Shown: one piece after another, positions 22,248 through 31,240 of the stretch
Layout: every line of letters begins with the position of its first letter
How positions within the stretch are numbered: position 1 is the stretch's first letter
The notes under the pieces: model-generated
The model's input: only the letters and a program-made list of their open reading frames with translations
Told to the model about the DNA's origin: nothing
The model's database searches: none
DNA from: an uncultured Lachnospiraceae bacterium
GTDB lineage: Bacteria; Bacillota; Clostridia; Lachnospirales; Lachnospiraceae
Length of the DNA stretch: 36,356 nucleotides
Assembly (NCBI GenBank): GCA_946538525.1
Contig: CAMNGU010000011.1
Coordinates: forward strand, 1-36,356
Direction: 5' to 3'
Program-made: the position numbers and the translations under genes

Positions 22248-24398
22248 ATGAGTAGAAATAAAATAATAACTATAAAAGTTTTATGTTCTATTATTGTGGG
22301 ATTATTGTTTGGGTATTTATTGAATCCATTTTTTACAAAAGAAGGAATAGCATCTATATCCAATATTATGTTTGAAGATGGAAGTAGTCTAGATACTCTA
22401 AAGGAGCTTATAAGAGAATGCTTAAATATTAAGTTATTTAATATAGTTGTTATTGAACGAATTGAAATTCTTACAATAGCATTTTCCTATATTTCTGCTC
22501 ATTTTATTTTTGGTCCAAGAAAGACTTTTAGATTCTTTTTTAAGTATAGATGGATTGTTGGTGGGATTCTTTTACTGTTTTTAGTTATATCAAGATATAA
22601 CGGTGATTCTATGGAGGCCTTTGAATTTATTCAACATGATAAAGGTACAGTATATGAAAATCCAATAATAGGATTTGAAACACCTGAAAGATCTGATGAA
22701 ACTATTGTAAGTACACCGAGAAGGTTTTGGTATTATAATAATGGTTTGCCGGGAACTGATTTCAATATCGCTTCTGTATTACGTAATCCAATAATTATAT
22801 TATGTGAGTTACTCCTTTATACAGTGGGAGTAGACTATGCCATTTCATTAGAATGGTATTTTTATGTTATATTAGCTGTATTGCTTTCAATAGAATTCTT
22901 TATGATTATTACTGAACGGCATAAGCTTTTTTCTCTTGCGGCAACAATGATGATCTATTGTTCAACTTTCTATTTGTGGTGGATATTTCCTACGCAGTTG
23001 ATTAATTCAATGGGTGTAATTGTTTCGTTTTATTACTGTTTAAAAGCGAAAAGGGATTTGCATAGAGTCTTATTGGGTATATCTACAGCTATATTTTCTA
23101 TCAAATATGTGTTCAGTCTATATCCTGCTTGGCAGGTTCCAACAGCTTACCTGATATTAGCATTAATGATTTGGGTTGTAGTTGATAGGTTTGCTGATAT
23201 TAAAGGATATAAAAAGAGAGAGTGGCTTGAAATAGGTGCATGTATAGCTTTTATGCTAGTTGGTATGCTGATTTGTTATTTTGATCAGTTAGCTTATATT
23301 TCAAGTGTTTCGGCAACAGTATATCCTGGAGAAAGGGTGGAATATGGTTCATATACTCTGGCAAAACTATTCAATTATATCCCTGCAGCATTGTTTTGGT
23401 TAAAGAGACCAGGTCATATGAGTGAAAATGGTATTATCATATCATTTTTCCCTTTACCAATATTATTGTCAGTTTATTATCTAATAAAGAGTAAGAAAAA
23501 AGACATTATGCTGTTTTTGGTTTCGTTAGCTACATTATTATTGATGCTATATTGTAGCAATGAAGGGTTATCACAATCAATCGCAAAGCTTACTCTTTTG
23601 TCGCATTCAACAGCACACAGAGCTGCTGATATAGTTGCATATGCACAAGTAATTCTATTGGCTCGTGTAGTAGGTATATATAGGGTTAAAAATGAAGATG
23701 AAGAATGGAACAATGTATGGTTTAAACGGATTACATTGTTAGTATGTGGAGTTGTTTTTGCATTGTATTCAATACATATAGCAAGAATAAACTTCGGAGA
23801 GTATATGCCACAGACATATATATATATTTGGATATGTATACTTACAGTTGTTGCATATTGCTTATTCTCAAATATGTCATATAAAAAGTATATTTGTCTT
23901 TCATTGGTTTTGATAAGTGTTTCATTGTTTACCGGTTTTATTATTCGGCCAATTAGAAAAGGAACAGATGTTTTATATAACAAACCAGTTTCAGAAAAAC
24001 TTTTAGAAATCAAGGAAAATGAAGAAGATACTGTTTGGATAGCGTATGGATCATTAACATCACAGGCATATTTAAAGGCTTTGGGGTTTGATGTAATAAA
24101 TTTTGTAAATATTACACCAAATATGGAATTGTGGCAAAAACTAGATCCAGAGGGTGTGTATAATGAAGTGTACAATAGATATACTCACGTAATTGTAGAT
24201 TTTACTGATGAAGATACAAGTTTTGAATTAATGCAGACAGATGCGATGTATTTGCATTTGAGCTATAAGGATATTGAAAAAACGGAATCTGATTACATTT
24301 TTTCACAAGGCGAACTATATGTTGATAGTGAGTATATTGATTTAGAAAATGTATATGATTACGATGGTGTATATATATATAAAATTATTTACAAATAA
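22248..24398 (+). CDS. Polytopic membrane protein, probable GT-C-type glycosyltransferase or polymerase
   Basis: A 716-residue protein with about a dozen hydrophobic helices, beginning IITIKVLCSIIVGLLFGYLL. The loop FETPERSDETIVSTP (near 148) resembles an RSDE...TP loop I associate with large uncharacterised membrane proteins of glycan loci. The last 120 residues or so are soluble and probably outside (EDTVWIAYGSLTSQAYLKALGFDV...). The next two genes encode a lipid-phosphate-sugar synthase and a DUF2304 membrane protein, forming a natural three-part unit for outer-face glycosylation. The gene is more AT-rich than the rfb block, with many ATA and TTA codons, suggesting separate acquisition. 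GGTGG lies upstream of ATG. A Wzy polymerase role is possible. Confidence 0.65.
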   Translation: MSRNKIITIKVLCSIIVGLLFGYLLNPFFTKEGIASISNIMFEDGSSLDTLKELIRECLNIKLFNIVVIERIEILTIAFSYISAHFIFGPRKTFRFFFKYRWIVGGILLLFLVISRYNGDSMEAFEFIQHDKGTVYENPIIGFETPERSDETIVSTPRRFWYYNNGLPGTDFNIASVLRNPIIILCELLLYTVGVDYAISLEWYFYVILAVLLSIEFFMIITERHKLFSLAATMMIYCSTFYLWWIFPTQLINSMGVIVSFYYCLKAKRDLHRVLLGISTAIFSIKYVFSLYPAWQVPTAYLILALMIWVVVDRFADIKGYKKREWLEIGACIAFMLVGMLICYFDQLAYISSVSATVYPGERVEYGSYTLAKLFNYIPAALFWLKRPGHMSENGIIISFFPLPILLSVYYLIKSKKKDIMLFLVSLATLLLMLYCSNEGLSQSIAKLTLLSHSTAHRAADIVAYAQVILLARVVGIYRVKNEDEEWNNVWFKRITLLVCGVVFALYSIHIARINFGEYMPQTYIYIWICILTVVAYCLFSNMSYKKYICLSLVLISVSLFTGFIIRPIRKGTDVLYNKPVSEKLLEIKENEEDTVWIAYGSLTSQAYLKALGFDVINFVNITPNMELWQKLDPEGVYNEVYNRYTHVIVDFTDEDTSFELMQTDAMYLHLSYKDIEKTESDYIFSQGELYVDSEYIDLENVYDYDGVYIYKIIYK

Positions 24399-24414
24399 TT
24401 ATTAGGTGTAAAAA

Positions 24415-25113
24415 ATGAATAAGAATGAAGTGTTGATTTTAATTCCAGCATATAACGAGTCTGAAAGTATTGAGGTGGTTGTGAATAATCTTGTAAACAA
24501 CTATTCACAATATGATTATATCATAGTTAATGACGGATCCTCAGATGATACATTAAAAATATGCAAGAAAAATAGTTATAACGTTATAGACTTTCCTATC
24601 AACCTGGGACTTGAATGTGGTGTGGTTGCAGGAATGAAATATGCATATCGAAAGGGATATAAATATATTATTCAGTTTGATGCAGATGGCCAGCACCTGC
24701 CAGAGTACATTGCTCCTATGTATGAGAAGATAGAGGAAGGCTATGATATAGTGATCGGTTCCAGATTTGTGACAGAGAAAAAACCATTTACTGCACGAAT
24801 GCTTGGAAGTAGACTCATATCTGGAGCTATAAAGTTGACTACCGGAAAGAGAATAAAGGATCCTACTTCCGGAATGAGAATGTATAATAGAAGATGTATG
24901 GAAGCTTTTTCAAAAGAGATTAATTATGGACCAGAGCCGGATACCATATCATATCTTATGAAGAATGGCTATAAGGTTGAAGAGGTTCAGGCTGAGATGC
25001 AGGAACGAATGGCTGGAAGCAGCTATCTTACATTTGCAAAGTCCATATCCTATATGATGAAGATGCTTACTTCTATTGTAGTAATTCAAAACTTTAGAAA
25101 AAAAGCGAAGTAG
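24415..25113 (+). CDS. GT2 glycosyltransferase of the DPM1 type, no membrane anchor
   Basis: This 232-residue enzyme has the GT2 start VLILIPAYNESESIEVVV, IIVNDGSSDDT, the metal site FDADGQH and the family's IKDPTSGMRMYNR. It ends without transmembrane helices, unlike the GtrB-like protein at 7842. Enzymes of this form usually transfer a sugar to undecaprenyl phosphate and are commonly partnered with a small DUF2304 membrane protein, which is the next gene, 13 nt away. AGGTG precedes ATG 24415. The sugar donor cannot be read from the sequence. Confidence 0.88.
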   Translation: MNKNEVLILIPAYNESESIEVVVNNLVNNYSQYDYIIVNDGSSDDTLKICKKNSYNVIDFPINLGLECGVVAGMKYAYRKGYKYIIQFDADGQHLPEYIAPMYEKIEEGYDIVIGSRFVTEKKPFTARMLGSRLISGAIKLTTGKRIKDPTSGMRMYNRRCMEAFSKEINYGPEPDTISYLMKNGYKVEEVQAEMQERMAGSSYLTFAKSISYMMKMLTSIVVIQNFRKKAK

Positions 25114-25126
25114 AGAGGGGATATAT

Positions 25127-25477
25127 ATGTCTTTAACGCTTAGAATATTTTTGATTATAGTATCATTTATTTCAATAATATATGTAATAAGAAGAATTAG
25201 AAAAGCAAAACTTAGAATCGATTATTCACTTTTCTGGATAATAGTTTCTGTACTTATAATGTTTCTTGCCATATTCCCTGGTGTTGCAATTAAGCTAGCA
25301 ACCATGATGGGGGTTATGTCAGCTGTAAACCTGATATATCTTGTTATGATATTTATATTGTTGGTACATAACTTTACCATGACCATGAAGATATCTTCTC
25401 TGGAAAGTAAGATCAATAATCTTACGGAGGAAGTTGCAATTAGAGAGAAGATGCAGAATGATGAGAATCAGGAATAA
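25127..25477 (+). CDS. DUF2304-family small membrane protein
   Basis: A 116-residue protein with three hydrophobic helices: SLTLRIFLIIVSFISIIYVI, then YSLFWIIVSVLIMFLAIFPG, then AVNLIYLVMIFILLVHNFTM. The RIDYSLFW segment and the short charged coiled tail (ISSLESKINNLTEEVAIREK) are typical of DUF2304. These proteins sit beside GT2 enzymes that make lipid-phosphate sugars; an anchor or a flipping role has been suggested, but I know of no firm proof. GAGAGGGG (25113-25120) overlaps the upstream stop, which indicates coupled translation. Confidence 0.88.
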   Translation: MSLTLRIFLIIVSFISIIYVIRRIRKAKLRIDYSLFWIIVSVLIMFLAIFPGVAIKLATMMGVMSAVNLIYLVMIFILLVHNFTMTMKISSLESKINNLTEEVAIREKMQNDENQE

Positions 25478-25490
25478 TAGAAAACAAAAT

Positions 25491-25535
25491 GAATTAAAAA
25501 ATTAAGAATTAAAAGATTTAGAATTAAGAGACTTA
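25491..25535 (+). repeat. 15-nt A-rich tandem repeat, three units
   Basis: GAATTAAAAAATTAA (25491-25505), GAATTAAAAGATTTA (25506-25520) and GAATTAAGAGACTTA (25521-25535) are diverged head-to-tail copies filling most of the 77-nt gap before the next GT2 gene. The following start lacks a good ribosome site (only GAAAG). Confidence 0.75.
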
Positions 25536-25554
25536 AAATCGAAAGAATATAAAT

Positions 25555-26520
25555 ATGGCAATTTCAAATAAAACAGTATCTATAATATTACTTTCCTATA
25601 GAAATCTTGAAGGGATATATGAGACTTTAGATAGCATTTTTATTCAGGATTATCCAGAAATAGAGGTGGTTCTCTCCGATGATGGAACACCAGAGTTTAA
25701 TCAGGAAGAACAGCGCTTAAGAGAATATATAGAGAAGAATAAAAAGAATAATACTAAAAATGTAATATTCAATCATCTGGAAGTAAACCAGGGGACTGTT
25801 AAAAATATAAATAGTGGTATCAAAAAATCTTCCGGAGGATATGTTAAGCTGATTTCTTCAGAGGATGTGTTAGCTGATCCTTCATCCCTAGCTAATTATG
25901 TGGCATATATGGATGAGAAGGATGCATATATTGTTTTTGGTAAGATGAGGGGAGTGACCAAGGAAGGCATTTATAAGGATGAGCTTCTTGCCTGTGAATC
26001 AGATTATGATCTGCTAAAGTCCTATAATCTGAAACAGCAGAGAGACAGACTTTTTGCCAGAAACTTCCTTCCGGCACCAGCTGCATTTTTCAGAAGAGAT
26101 GTGTTTGATAAGTGCGGAATGTTTGATGAGGATATCCGACTAATCGAGGATTATCCATATTGGATAAATCTTACCAAGCATCGTGTAAAGTTTGAATATC
26201 TGGATAAGGTTACTGTGTTATACAGGTTATCCGGAGTATCCAGCGCAGGCTCATATAGTGAAATGTTTATGGAAGATATGTTTGTAATATATGATAAGTA
26301 TATCTTCCCATATGACAAGAGATTTAAAGCTTTTCAGAAGCCATATAATGCATTAAAAAGAGATGGACTTACTTTCTATATGGAGAAAGCAAGGCTTAAA
26401 AAATATAAGGGGCTTAGAAAAACTTGGGTATATATTAGATATTCACCATACTTTGTCTATACAAAGCTTTTAGATTTAAAGGTGGATGCTAAGAATAAGA
26501 AAAGTAAGAGGAATAGTTGA
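25555..26520 (+). CDS. GT2-family glycosyltransferase
   Basis: The product is 321 residues and soluble. VSIILLSYRNLEGIYETLDSIFIQDYPEIEVVLSDDGT is a standard GT-A start with the nucleotide-binding SDDG. The usual D-x-D is represented by LISSEDVLADP. FDKCGMFDEDIRLIEDYPYW matches the acceptor-side E-D-x-x-x-W catalytic region of inverting GT2 enzymes, and TVLYRLSGVSSAG follows. Donor and acceptor are unknown; being directly upstream of the amino-sugar genes, it may use their product. The stop overlaps the next ATG (TGATG), so the two are translationally coupled. The Shine-Dalgarno for its own start is weak. Confidence 0.88.
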   Translation: MAISNKTVSIILLSYRNLEGIYETLDSIFIQDYPEIEVVLSDDGTPEFNQEEQRLREYIEKNKKNNTKNVIFNHLEVNQGTVKNINSGIKKSSGGYVKLISSEDVLADPSSLANYVAYMDEKDAYIVFGKMRGVTKEGIYKDELLACESDYDLLKSYNLKQQRDRLFARNFLPAPAAFFRRDVFDKCGMFDEDIRLIEDYPYWINLTKHRVKFEYLDKVTVLYRLSGVSSAGSYSEMFMEDMFVIYDKYIFPYDKRFKAFQKPYNALKRDGLTFYMEKARLKKYKGLRKTWVYIRYSPYFVYTKLLDLKVDAKNKKSKRNS

Positions 26521-26927
26521 TGGAAATAAATACTATAGATTTTGAAGAACATGGTGATGACAGAGGTACTCTTGTAGCTGTTGAACAGTTGAAGAATCTA
26601 CCTTTTGAGATAAAAAGATGTTACTACATGTATGATACCAAGCCTGGAGTAAGGAGAGGATTTCATGCCCATAAAGCCTTAAAACAGGTTTTACTTTGTG
26701 TTCATGGTAGTTGCAAGATTCTTTTGGATGACGGAACTGAAAAAGCAGAGGTTCTACTCGATAAGCCTAATCATGGGCTTGTTATCGAGTCAAATATATG
26801 GAGAGAAATGTTTGATTTTAGCGAAGATGCAGTGCTGATGGTTCTTGCATCTGAACTATATGATGAAGCTGATTATATTAGAAATTATGATGATTTTATT
26901 AAATATGTAAATGAAAAGGAGAATTAA
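26520..26927 (+). CDS. dTDP-4-keto-6-deoxyhexose 3,4-ketoisomerase (FdtA/QdtA type)
   Basis: This 135-residue small cupin moves the keto group of dTDP-4-keto-6-deoxyglucose from C4 to C3. [23 protein letters not shown] and the family motif [14 protein letters not shown] with its active-site histidines are clear, followed by [13 protein letters not shown]. The length equals that of FdtA/QdtA/WxcM-type isomerases. Whether it yields the galacto or gluco isomer (Fuc3N or Qui3N route) cannot be told by eye. I start at ATG 26520, eight nucleotides after AAGAGG; the track's TTG at 26517 is less likely. The aminotransferase follows after five nucleotides. Confidence 0.9.
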   Translation: MEINTIDFEEHGDDRGTLVAVEQLKNLPFEIKRCYYMYDTKPGVRRGFHAHKALKQVLLCVHGSCKILLDDGTEKAEVLLDKPNHGLVIESNIWREMFDFSEDAVLMVLASELYDEADYIRNYDDFIKYVNEKEN

Positions 26928-26932
26928 GTATA

Positions 26933-28021
26933 ATGAATATTCAATATACTGATTTTGCAAAAATGCATGATCCAATTAGAGAAAAACTGGATGCCGCTTA
27001 TAAAGAGGTTATGGATTCAGAGTGGTTCATCGGTGGAAAACAGGATGAAGCATTTGAAAAAGAATTTGCCCAGTGGTGTGGTTCGAAATATTGTATAGGC
27101 GTTGGTAATGGACTTGACGCACTTAGACTAATCCTTCAGGCTTATAATATAGGTGAAGGTGACGAGGTTCTTGTTCCATCAAATACTTTTATAGCAACTG
27201 TGCTTGCTATATCATATGTTGGGGCGAGACCTGTTTTTGTTGAACCGGATATTGATACATTTCTTATTACTCCAGAGGAAACTGCAAAGAAGATCACTCC
27301 GAAAACTAAAGCCATTATGGTGGTTCATCTTTATGGCCGACTTGCAGATATGGAGGGATTTGTAAGCTTAGCAGAGAAGAACAATCTTCTCCTGTTTGAA
27401 GATACAGCTCAGGCTCATGGTGCAATGCATAATGGTAAAAAAGCTGGAACCTTTGGAAAGGCAGGTGCTTTTTCATTTTATCCAGGAAAAAATATTGGTG
27501 CCCTGGGAGATGCTGGTGCTGTAGTTACAGATGATAAGGAATTAGCTGATAAGATAAGAGCCTTAGGTAATTATGGTTCTACAAGAAAATATAAGCATGA
27601 TTATATAGGGGTTAATTCAAGACTTGATGAATTCCAGGCTGCATTCCTAAGAGTAAAGCTTCCTGTTCTAGATGAGTGGACAAAGGAACGACAGAGAATA
27701 GCTGATATATATTATGACAAGATTCATAATGATAAAATAGTTCTTCCAAAGTATACAAAGGAAAATGTGTATCATATATTCCCTGTACTTTGTGAAACAA
27801 GAGATGAATTACAGAAATATTTAGAAGATGAAGGAATTCATACTTTAATCCACTATCCAATTGCGATCCATTTACAGGAATCCTATGCTGATCTGGGATA
27901 TGGAAGAGGAGATTTTCCTTTAGCGGAAAAGATAGCAGATCAGGAACTTAGTATTCCACTATATCCTGGAATGAGTAGTGAAGAGATAGAATATGTTATT
28001 AAAGCATTAAATGAGTTTTAA
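26933..28021 (+). CDS. dTDP-3-keto-6-deoxyhexose aminotransferase (FdtB/QdtB type, DegT family)
   Basis: A 362-residue PLP enzyme of the DegT/DnrJ/EryC1/StrS family. [41 protein letters not shown] (cofactor Asp) and [17 protein letters not shown] (Lys186, the Schiff-base lysine) are all present, as is [12 protein letters not shown]. It aminates the 3-keto sugar made by the ketoisomerase directly upstream. AAGGAG precedes ATG 26933. With the GNAT gene that follows, it defines a route to a 3-acetamido-3,6-dideoxyhexose (Fuc3NAc or Qui3NAc). Confidence 0.93.
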   Translation: MNIQYTDFAKMHDPIREKLDAAYKEVMDSEWFIGGKQDEAFEKEFAQWCGSKYCIGVGNGLDALRLILQAYNIGEGDEVLVPSNTFIATVLAISYVGARPVFVEPDIDTFLITPEETAKKITPKTKAIMVVHLYGRLADMEGFVSLAEKNNLLLFEDTAQAHGAMHNGKKAGTFGKAGAFSFYPGKNIGALGDAGAVVTDDKELADKIRALGNYGSTRKYKHDYIGVNSRLDEFQAAFLRVKLPVLDEWTKERQRIADIYYDKIHNDKIVLPKYTKENVYHIFPVLCETRDELQKYLEDEGIHTLIHYPIAIHLQESYADLGYGRGDFPLAEKIADQELSIPLYPGMSSEEIEYVIKALNEF

Positions 28022-28082
28022 ACATATTTCGTAATTAGATGTTGCTTCAGGTATTGAAATAGATACAGATAAATAATGATAG

Positions 28083-28107
28083 ATAAATAGGACAAATAAA
28101 TAGGATA
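28083..28107 (+). repeat. 13-nt tandem repeat containing the ribosome-binding site
   Basis: ATAAATAGGACA (28083-28094) recurs 13 nt later as ATAAATAGGATA (28096-28107); only the second AGGA is at a useful distance (7 nt) from ATG 28113. The upstream part of the same 91-nt spacer carries related GATAAATAATGATA sequence. Confidence 0.7.
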
Positions 28108-28112
28108 AAAAA

Positions 28113-28643
28113 ATGATAAGAAATCTTAGAATGGAAGATGCTCCTGCAATGTTTGAATGGATGCATGACGAGAATGTAGTCCGTAATCTTCAGGCAGATT
28201 TTATGAGTTTTGGAATGGATAAGGTTAATGCGTTTATCCAGGCAAATTTTGAACCTGATATGGATGGCGATAATGTTAATTATGCCATTTGTAATGAAGA
28301 AGATAATTATGTAGGAACTATCAGTTTAAAGAATATAGATAGAAAGAATAAAAATGCAGAATATGCAATAGTTACTGGAAGCAAGGCACATGGGAAGGGT
28401 TACGCTAAACTTGCAACCATGGATATTCTAAAGGTGGCATTTGAAGAACTGAAGCTGGAAAGAGTTTATCTTTATGTTTCAGTAAATAATATTCCAGCAA
28501 ATAAATTTTATCAGAAGATGCATTTTGTTGAGGAAGGGGTTTTTAGAAAACATCTAATGATAGATGGAGAATTAAGAGATATTAGGTGGTATAGCATATT
28601 ACATGAAGATTATCTTCGTATGAAAGAAGAAAATGAAAGATGA
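28113..28643 (+). CDS. GNAT acetyltransferase (RimJ/RimL-like), probable amino-sugar N-acetyltransferase
   Basis: A 176-residue GNAT protein. IRNLRMEDAPAMFEWMHDENVV is the usual N-terminus, NAEYAIVTGSKAHGKGYAKLATMDIL contains the acetyl-CoA loop (Q/R-x-x-G-x-G/A in the form KAHGKGYA), and LYVSVNNIPANKFYQKMHFVEEGVFRKH completes the fold. After an FdtA/FdtB pair the expected enzyme is FdtC/QdtC, a left-handed beta-helix acetyltransferase. Here a GNAT occupies that place, so a replacement of that step is likely. An unrelated acetylation target is possible. Confidence 0.82.
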   Translation: MIRNLRMEDAPAMFEWMHDENVVRNLQADFMSFGMDKVNAFIQANFEPDMDGDNVNYAICNEEDNYVGTISLKNIDRKNKNAEYAIVTGSKAHGKGYAKLATMDILKVAFEELKLERVYLYVSVNNIPANKFYQKMHFVEEGVFRKHLMIDGELRDIRWYSILHEDYLRMKEENER

Positions 28644-28655
28644 GAATAAAAGAAA

Positions 28656-29951
28656 ATGAATATGCTTAGCAAATTATTGTTTGGTAATAGTGAAAATATT
28701 TCGAAGAGAGTTTACTTTTGGAATCTTTGTTCCAGCATGGTGTATAGTTTTCAATCTGCTATATTACTCCTTGTTGTAACCAGAGTAGGGGGCTTGGTAG
28801 AAGGAGGTATATTCTCTATTATTTATACAGTAACTCAGACTCTGGCTTCACTTGGAAGTTATTCCATGAGAAATTATCAGGTATCTGATGTTAAAGATGA
28901 TTATAATTTTGAAACATATTACACTTCCAGAGTAGTAACATGTGTACTTATGATTCTTTCCTGCGTAGTCTATGCAATTTATAAGGGCTCCAGTATAGAT
29001 AAATTTTTTATAATCATACTATTTTCGTTATATAGAACGGTTGATGGCTTTGAGGATGTATATCATGGAGCGGTTCAAAAGCTGGGAAGACTGGATGTTG
29101 TTTCCATAGCTATGACATTTAGGATAACCCTGTCTATGGTTATGTTTTCAGTACTTTATGTAATCACACATAATTTATTGATTGCTTCAGTTGGAATGGT
29201 AATTACGGCAGTTGCACTTTTACTAGGATTCAATAAGATAATTTTTTCCGAATTTACAGAGATTAAAAGAGGAATCGATTTTAGCAAAGTATTTAAATTA
29301 CTTACAGTATGTTTCCCTATATTTTTAGGAGCAATTTTATATAATTATCTGGTGAATGTTCCTAAATATTCTATAGATAATAATCTTGGAGAAGCAACAC
29401 AAACCATATTTAATATTCTTTTTATGCCGGTATTTGTTGTTAATATTTTGAGTATGTTTATCTTTAAGCCTATGGTTAACCAGATGGGAATATGGTGGAA
29501 AGATGGAGAGATAAAGAAACTTTTATTCTCTGTAATAAAGCAGATACTGATCATAGGTGGACTTACTATATTAGTGATAATTGGCGGATATTTTTTAGGA
29601 TGCCCTGTTTTGGGAGCGGTTTATAGCGTTGATCTGTCAGATTATCCATTATTCTTTGCAATGCTTCTTTCCTTTGGAGGAATCGCAGCATTATCAACTT
29701 TCCTCAGTGTGGTACTTACTATTATGAGGAAGCAGGCTTTTATAATCTTAGGCTATGTTCTTGGTTATATTGTTAACCTGTTTATAACTGATAGATTAGT
29801 TATACAATATAAGATAAGTGGAGCCGGATACGCTTATGGAATTATAATGGGCGTGGTTCTTATAGTATTTATAGTAGTTGCAGGAATAAATTTTGTTATT
29901 CGATATAATGAGGTGAAGAATGGTAGAGTTATTAAAGAAGATTTATCATAA
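28656..29951 (+). CDS. MOP-superfamily polysaccharide flippase (Wzx-like)
   Basis: The product is 431 residues with about twelve hydrophobic helices. VYFWNLCSSMVYSFQSAILLLVVTRVGG opens the first helix in the manner of O-antigen flippases, and RNYQVSD follows the second helix as in the Wzx/RfbX group. It would flip an undecaprenyl-linked oligosaccharide outward, making a second exporter besides Wzm/Wzt. The ribosome site is poor (AAAGAAAA). It begins 12 nt after the GNAT stop, and its last 32 nt overlap the next gene, so expression is coupled. The family is clear; its substrate is unknown. Confidence 0.87.
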   Translation: MNMLSKLLFGNSENISKRVYFWNLCSSMVYSFQSAILLLVVTRVGGLVEGGIFSIIYTVTQTLASLGSYSMRNYQVSDVKDDYNFETYYTSRVVTCVLMILSCVVYAIYKGSSIDKFFIIILFSLYRTVDGFEDVYHGAVQKLGRLDVVSIAMTFRITLSMVMFSVLYVITHNLLIASVGMVITAVALLLGFNKIIFSEFTEIKRGIDFSKVFKLLTVCFPIFLGAILYNYLVNVPKYSIDNNLGEATQTIFNILFMPVFVVNILSMFIFKPMVNQMGIWWKDGEIKKLLFSVIKQILIIGGLTILVIIGGYFLGCPVLGAVYSVDLSDYPLFFAMLLSFGGIAALSTFLSVVLTIMRKQAFIILGYVLGYIVNLFITDRLVIQYKISGAGYAYGIIMGVVLIVFIVVAGINFVIRYNEVKNGRVIKEDLS

Positions 29952-31227
29952 ATTTGCCCATTTTACTATAGTAAAGAAAATGGGAGAATTATATTTATTA
30001 GGCACACCGATTGGAAATATTAGAGCATATAATGAGTTAAAAAAAATAAATAAAAATAGGAAGACATTGACTAGGTGTCAAACTGTTTCTGGAGAAGGTG
30101 TTACAGATAGAAAAATTAGAGTTGCATTTATTGGGCAAAATATTCAAGTTTGGGGAAAAATAGCTCCTGTTTATGAAAAACTAATTCATGATCCGCGATT
30201 TGTTGTAAGATTATATGCAGTTAAGGATATAGTTGATGGAAATAGTAATAAAACATATGAATATTTTGCAGGACAATACAACAATGTAATAGCGGTTGAT
30301 GAAACTGGATCGTGTGCTCAAGATAAAGATTTAAAAGATTTTAAACCGGATTATGTATTTCTCACTAGACCATATGACCAATATCTACCGAAAAATTATA
30401 GAAGTGATGTAATTGCAAAGTATTCAAAGGTTTGTTATTGCAGTTATACATTCATACTGACTTATACAAATTTAAATGATTGTTATAGTAAAATATTTGC
30501 AAGAAATGTTAGCATATTTTTTGCAGATAATAAATTTATGAGAAATAGAAATATTCGACGGTTTAGCAAGGCTCATTCTGAGGGGATAATGAAATCTGTT
30601 TTTCTTGGATATCCCATAATGAGTAATCTGTCGAAAAAAATAGAAAAAGAAGAAAACTCAAAGCTGTCAATTCTTTGGACTCCAAGATGGTCTCAATCTG
30701 CGGAGACTGGTGGCGGAAATATGCTGAAATATAAAGATGCTATTGTCGAATATGCTAGAAAACGCGATGACATAAGACTGATATATAGACCGCATCCATT
30801 GGCGTTTCATCATTTTGTTGAAACTGGAGAGATGACGCAGCAAGAGGTGGATGAGTATCTTTCTATTTATACAGGTGATAAATTCGTATATGATAATGAA
30901 GCAGAGTATATAATTTCTTTTGCAAATGCAGATATACTTCTTTCTGATATTTCATCTATGATATGCGAGTTTTATATTACAGGAAAACCTATTGTATATT
31001 GTGATACGGGGGCAAAAACACTTCCTGTTATGGATAGGCTTCTTGAGGGATGTTATATTACAAAAACATGGAAAGAAGTTGAAGATACAATAGAGAAGTT
31101 GCGTACGGGAGAAGATCCACTTAGGAGTACGCGAGCTGAAATTGCTAAAGAAGTATTTGGTGATAATTTATCTCGTATTCCGGATAGGTTTGTTGAGTAT
31201 ATTGTAAAGGATTTTAGAAAAGGATAA
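29920..31227 (+). CDS. CDP-glycerol glycerophosphotransferase-like (TagB/TagF) transferase
   Basis: A 435-residue protein. IYRPHPLAFHH (near 291) and ILLSDISSMICEFYITGKPIVYCD (near 341) correspond to the pHP and TDYSS...FDF...KPI motifs of TagB/TagF enzymes, which transfer a phospho-alcohol from a CDP donor. An N-terminal Rossmann-like half (KIRVAFIGQNIQVWGKIAPVYEKL...) is also typical. No glycerol-phosphate cytidylyltransferase is nearby; a different cytidylyltransferase follows after 13 nt, so the donor may be its product. GAGGTGA (29910-29916) lies inside the flippase gene and drives ATG 29920 (32-nt overlap). The region from here to 34.1 kb is visibly more AT-rich than the rfb block. A diverged glycosyltransferase role is the alternative. 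Confidence 0.75.
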   Translation: MVELLKKIYHKFAHFTIVKKMGELYLLGTPIGNIRAYNELKKINKNRKTLTRCQTVSGEGVTDRKIRVAFIGQNIQVWGKIAPVYEKLIHDPRFVVRLYAVKDIVDGNSNKTYEYFAGQYNNVIAVDETGSCAQDKDLKDFKPDYVFLTRPYDQYLPKNYRSDVIAKYSKVCYCSYTFILTYTNLNDCYSKIFARNVSIFFADNKFMRNRNIRRFSKAHSEGIMKSVFLGYPIMSNLSKKIEKEENSKLSILWTPRWSQSAETGGGNMLKYKDAIVEYARKRDDIRLIYRPHPLAFHHFVETGEMTQQEVDEYLSIYTGDKFVYDNEAEYIISFANADILLSDISSMICEFYITGKPIVYCDTGAKTLPVMDRLLEGCYITKTWKEVEDTIEKLRTGEDPLRSTRAEIAKEVFGDNLSRIPDRFVEYIVKDFRKG

Positions 31228-31240
31228 ATTGGAGGTATAT

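Noticed and set aside
29970-30030. LYLLGTPIGN near the N-terminus of the TagF-like protein recalls the start of RsmI 16S rRNA methyltransferase or a pyruvyltransferase GTPxxGN loop.
   Set aside because: The residues after it do not follow either family, and the later pHP and SDISS motifs fit TagB/TagF. Treated as a chance match.
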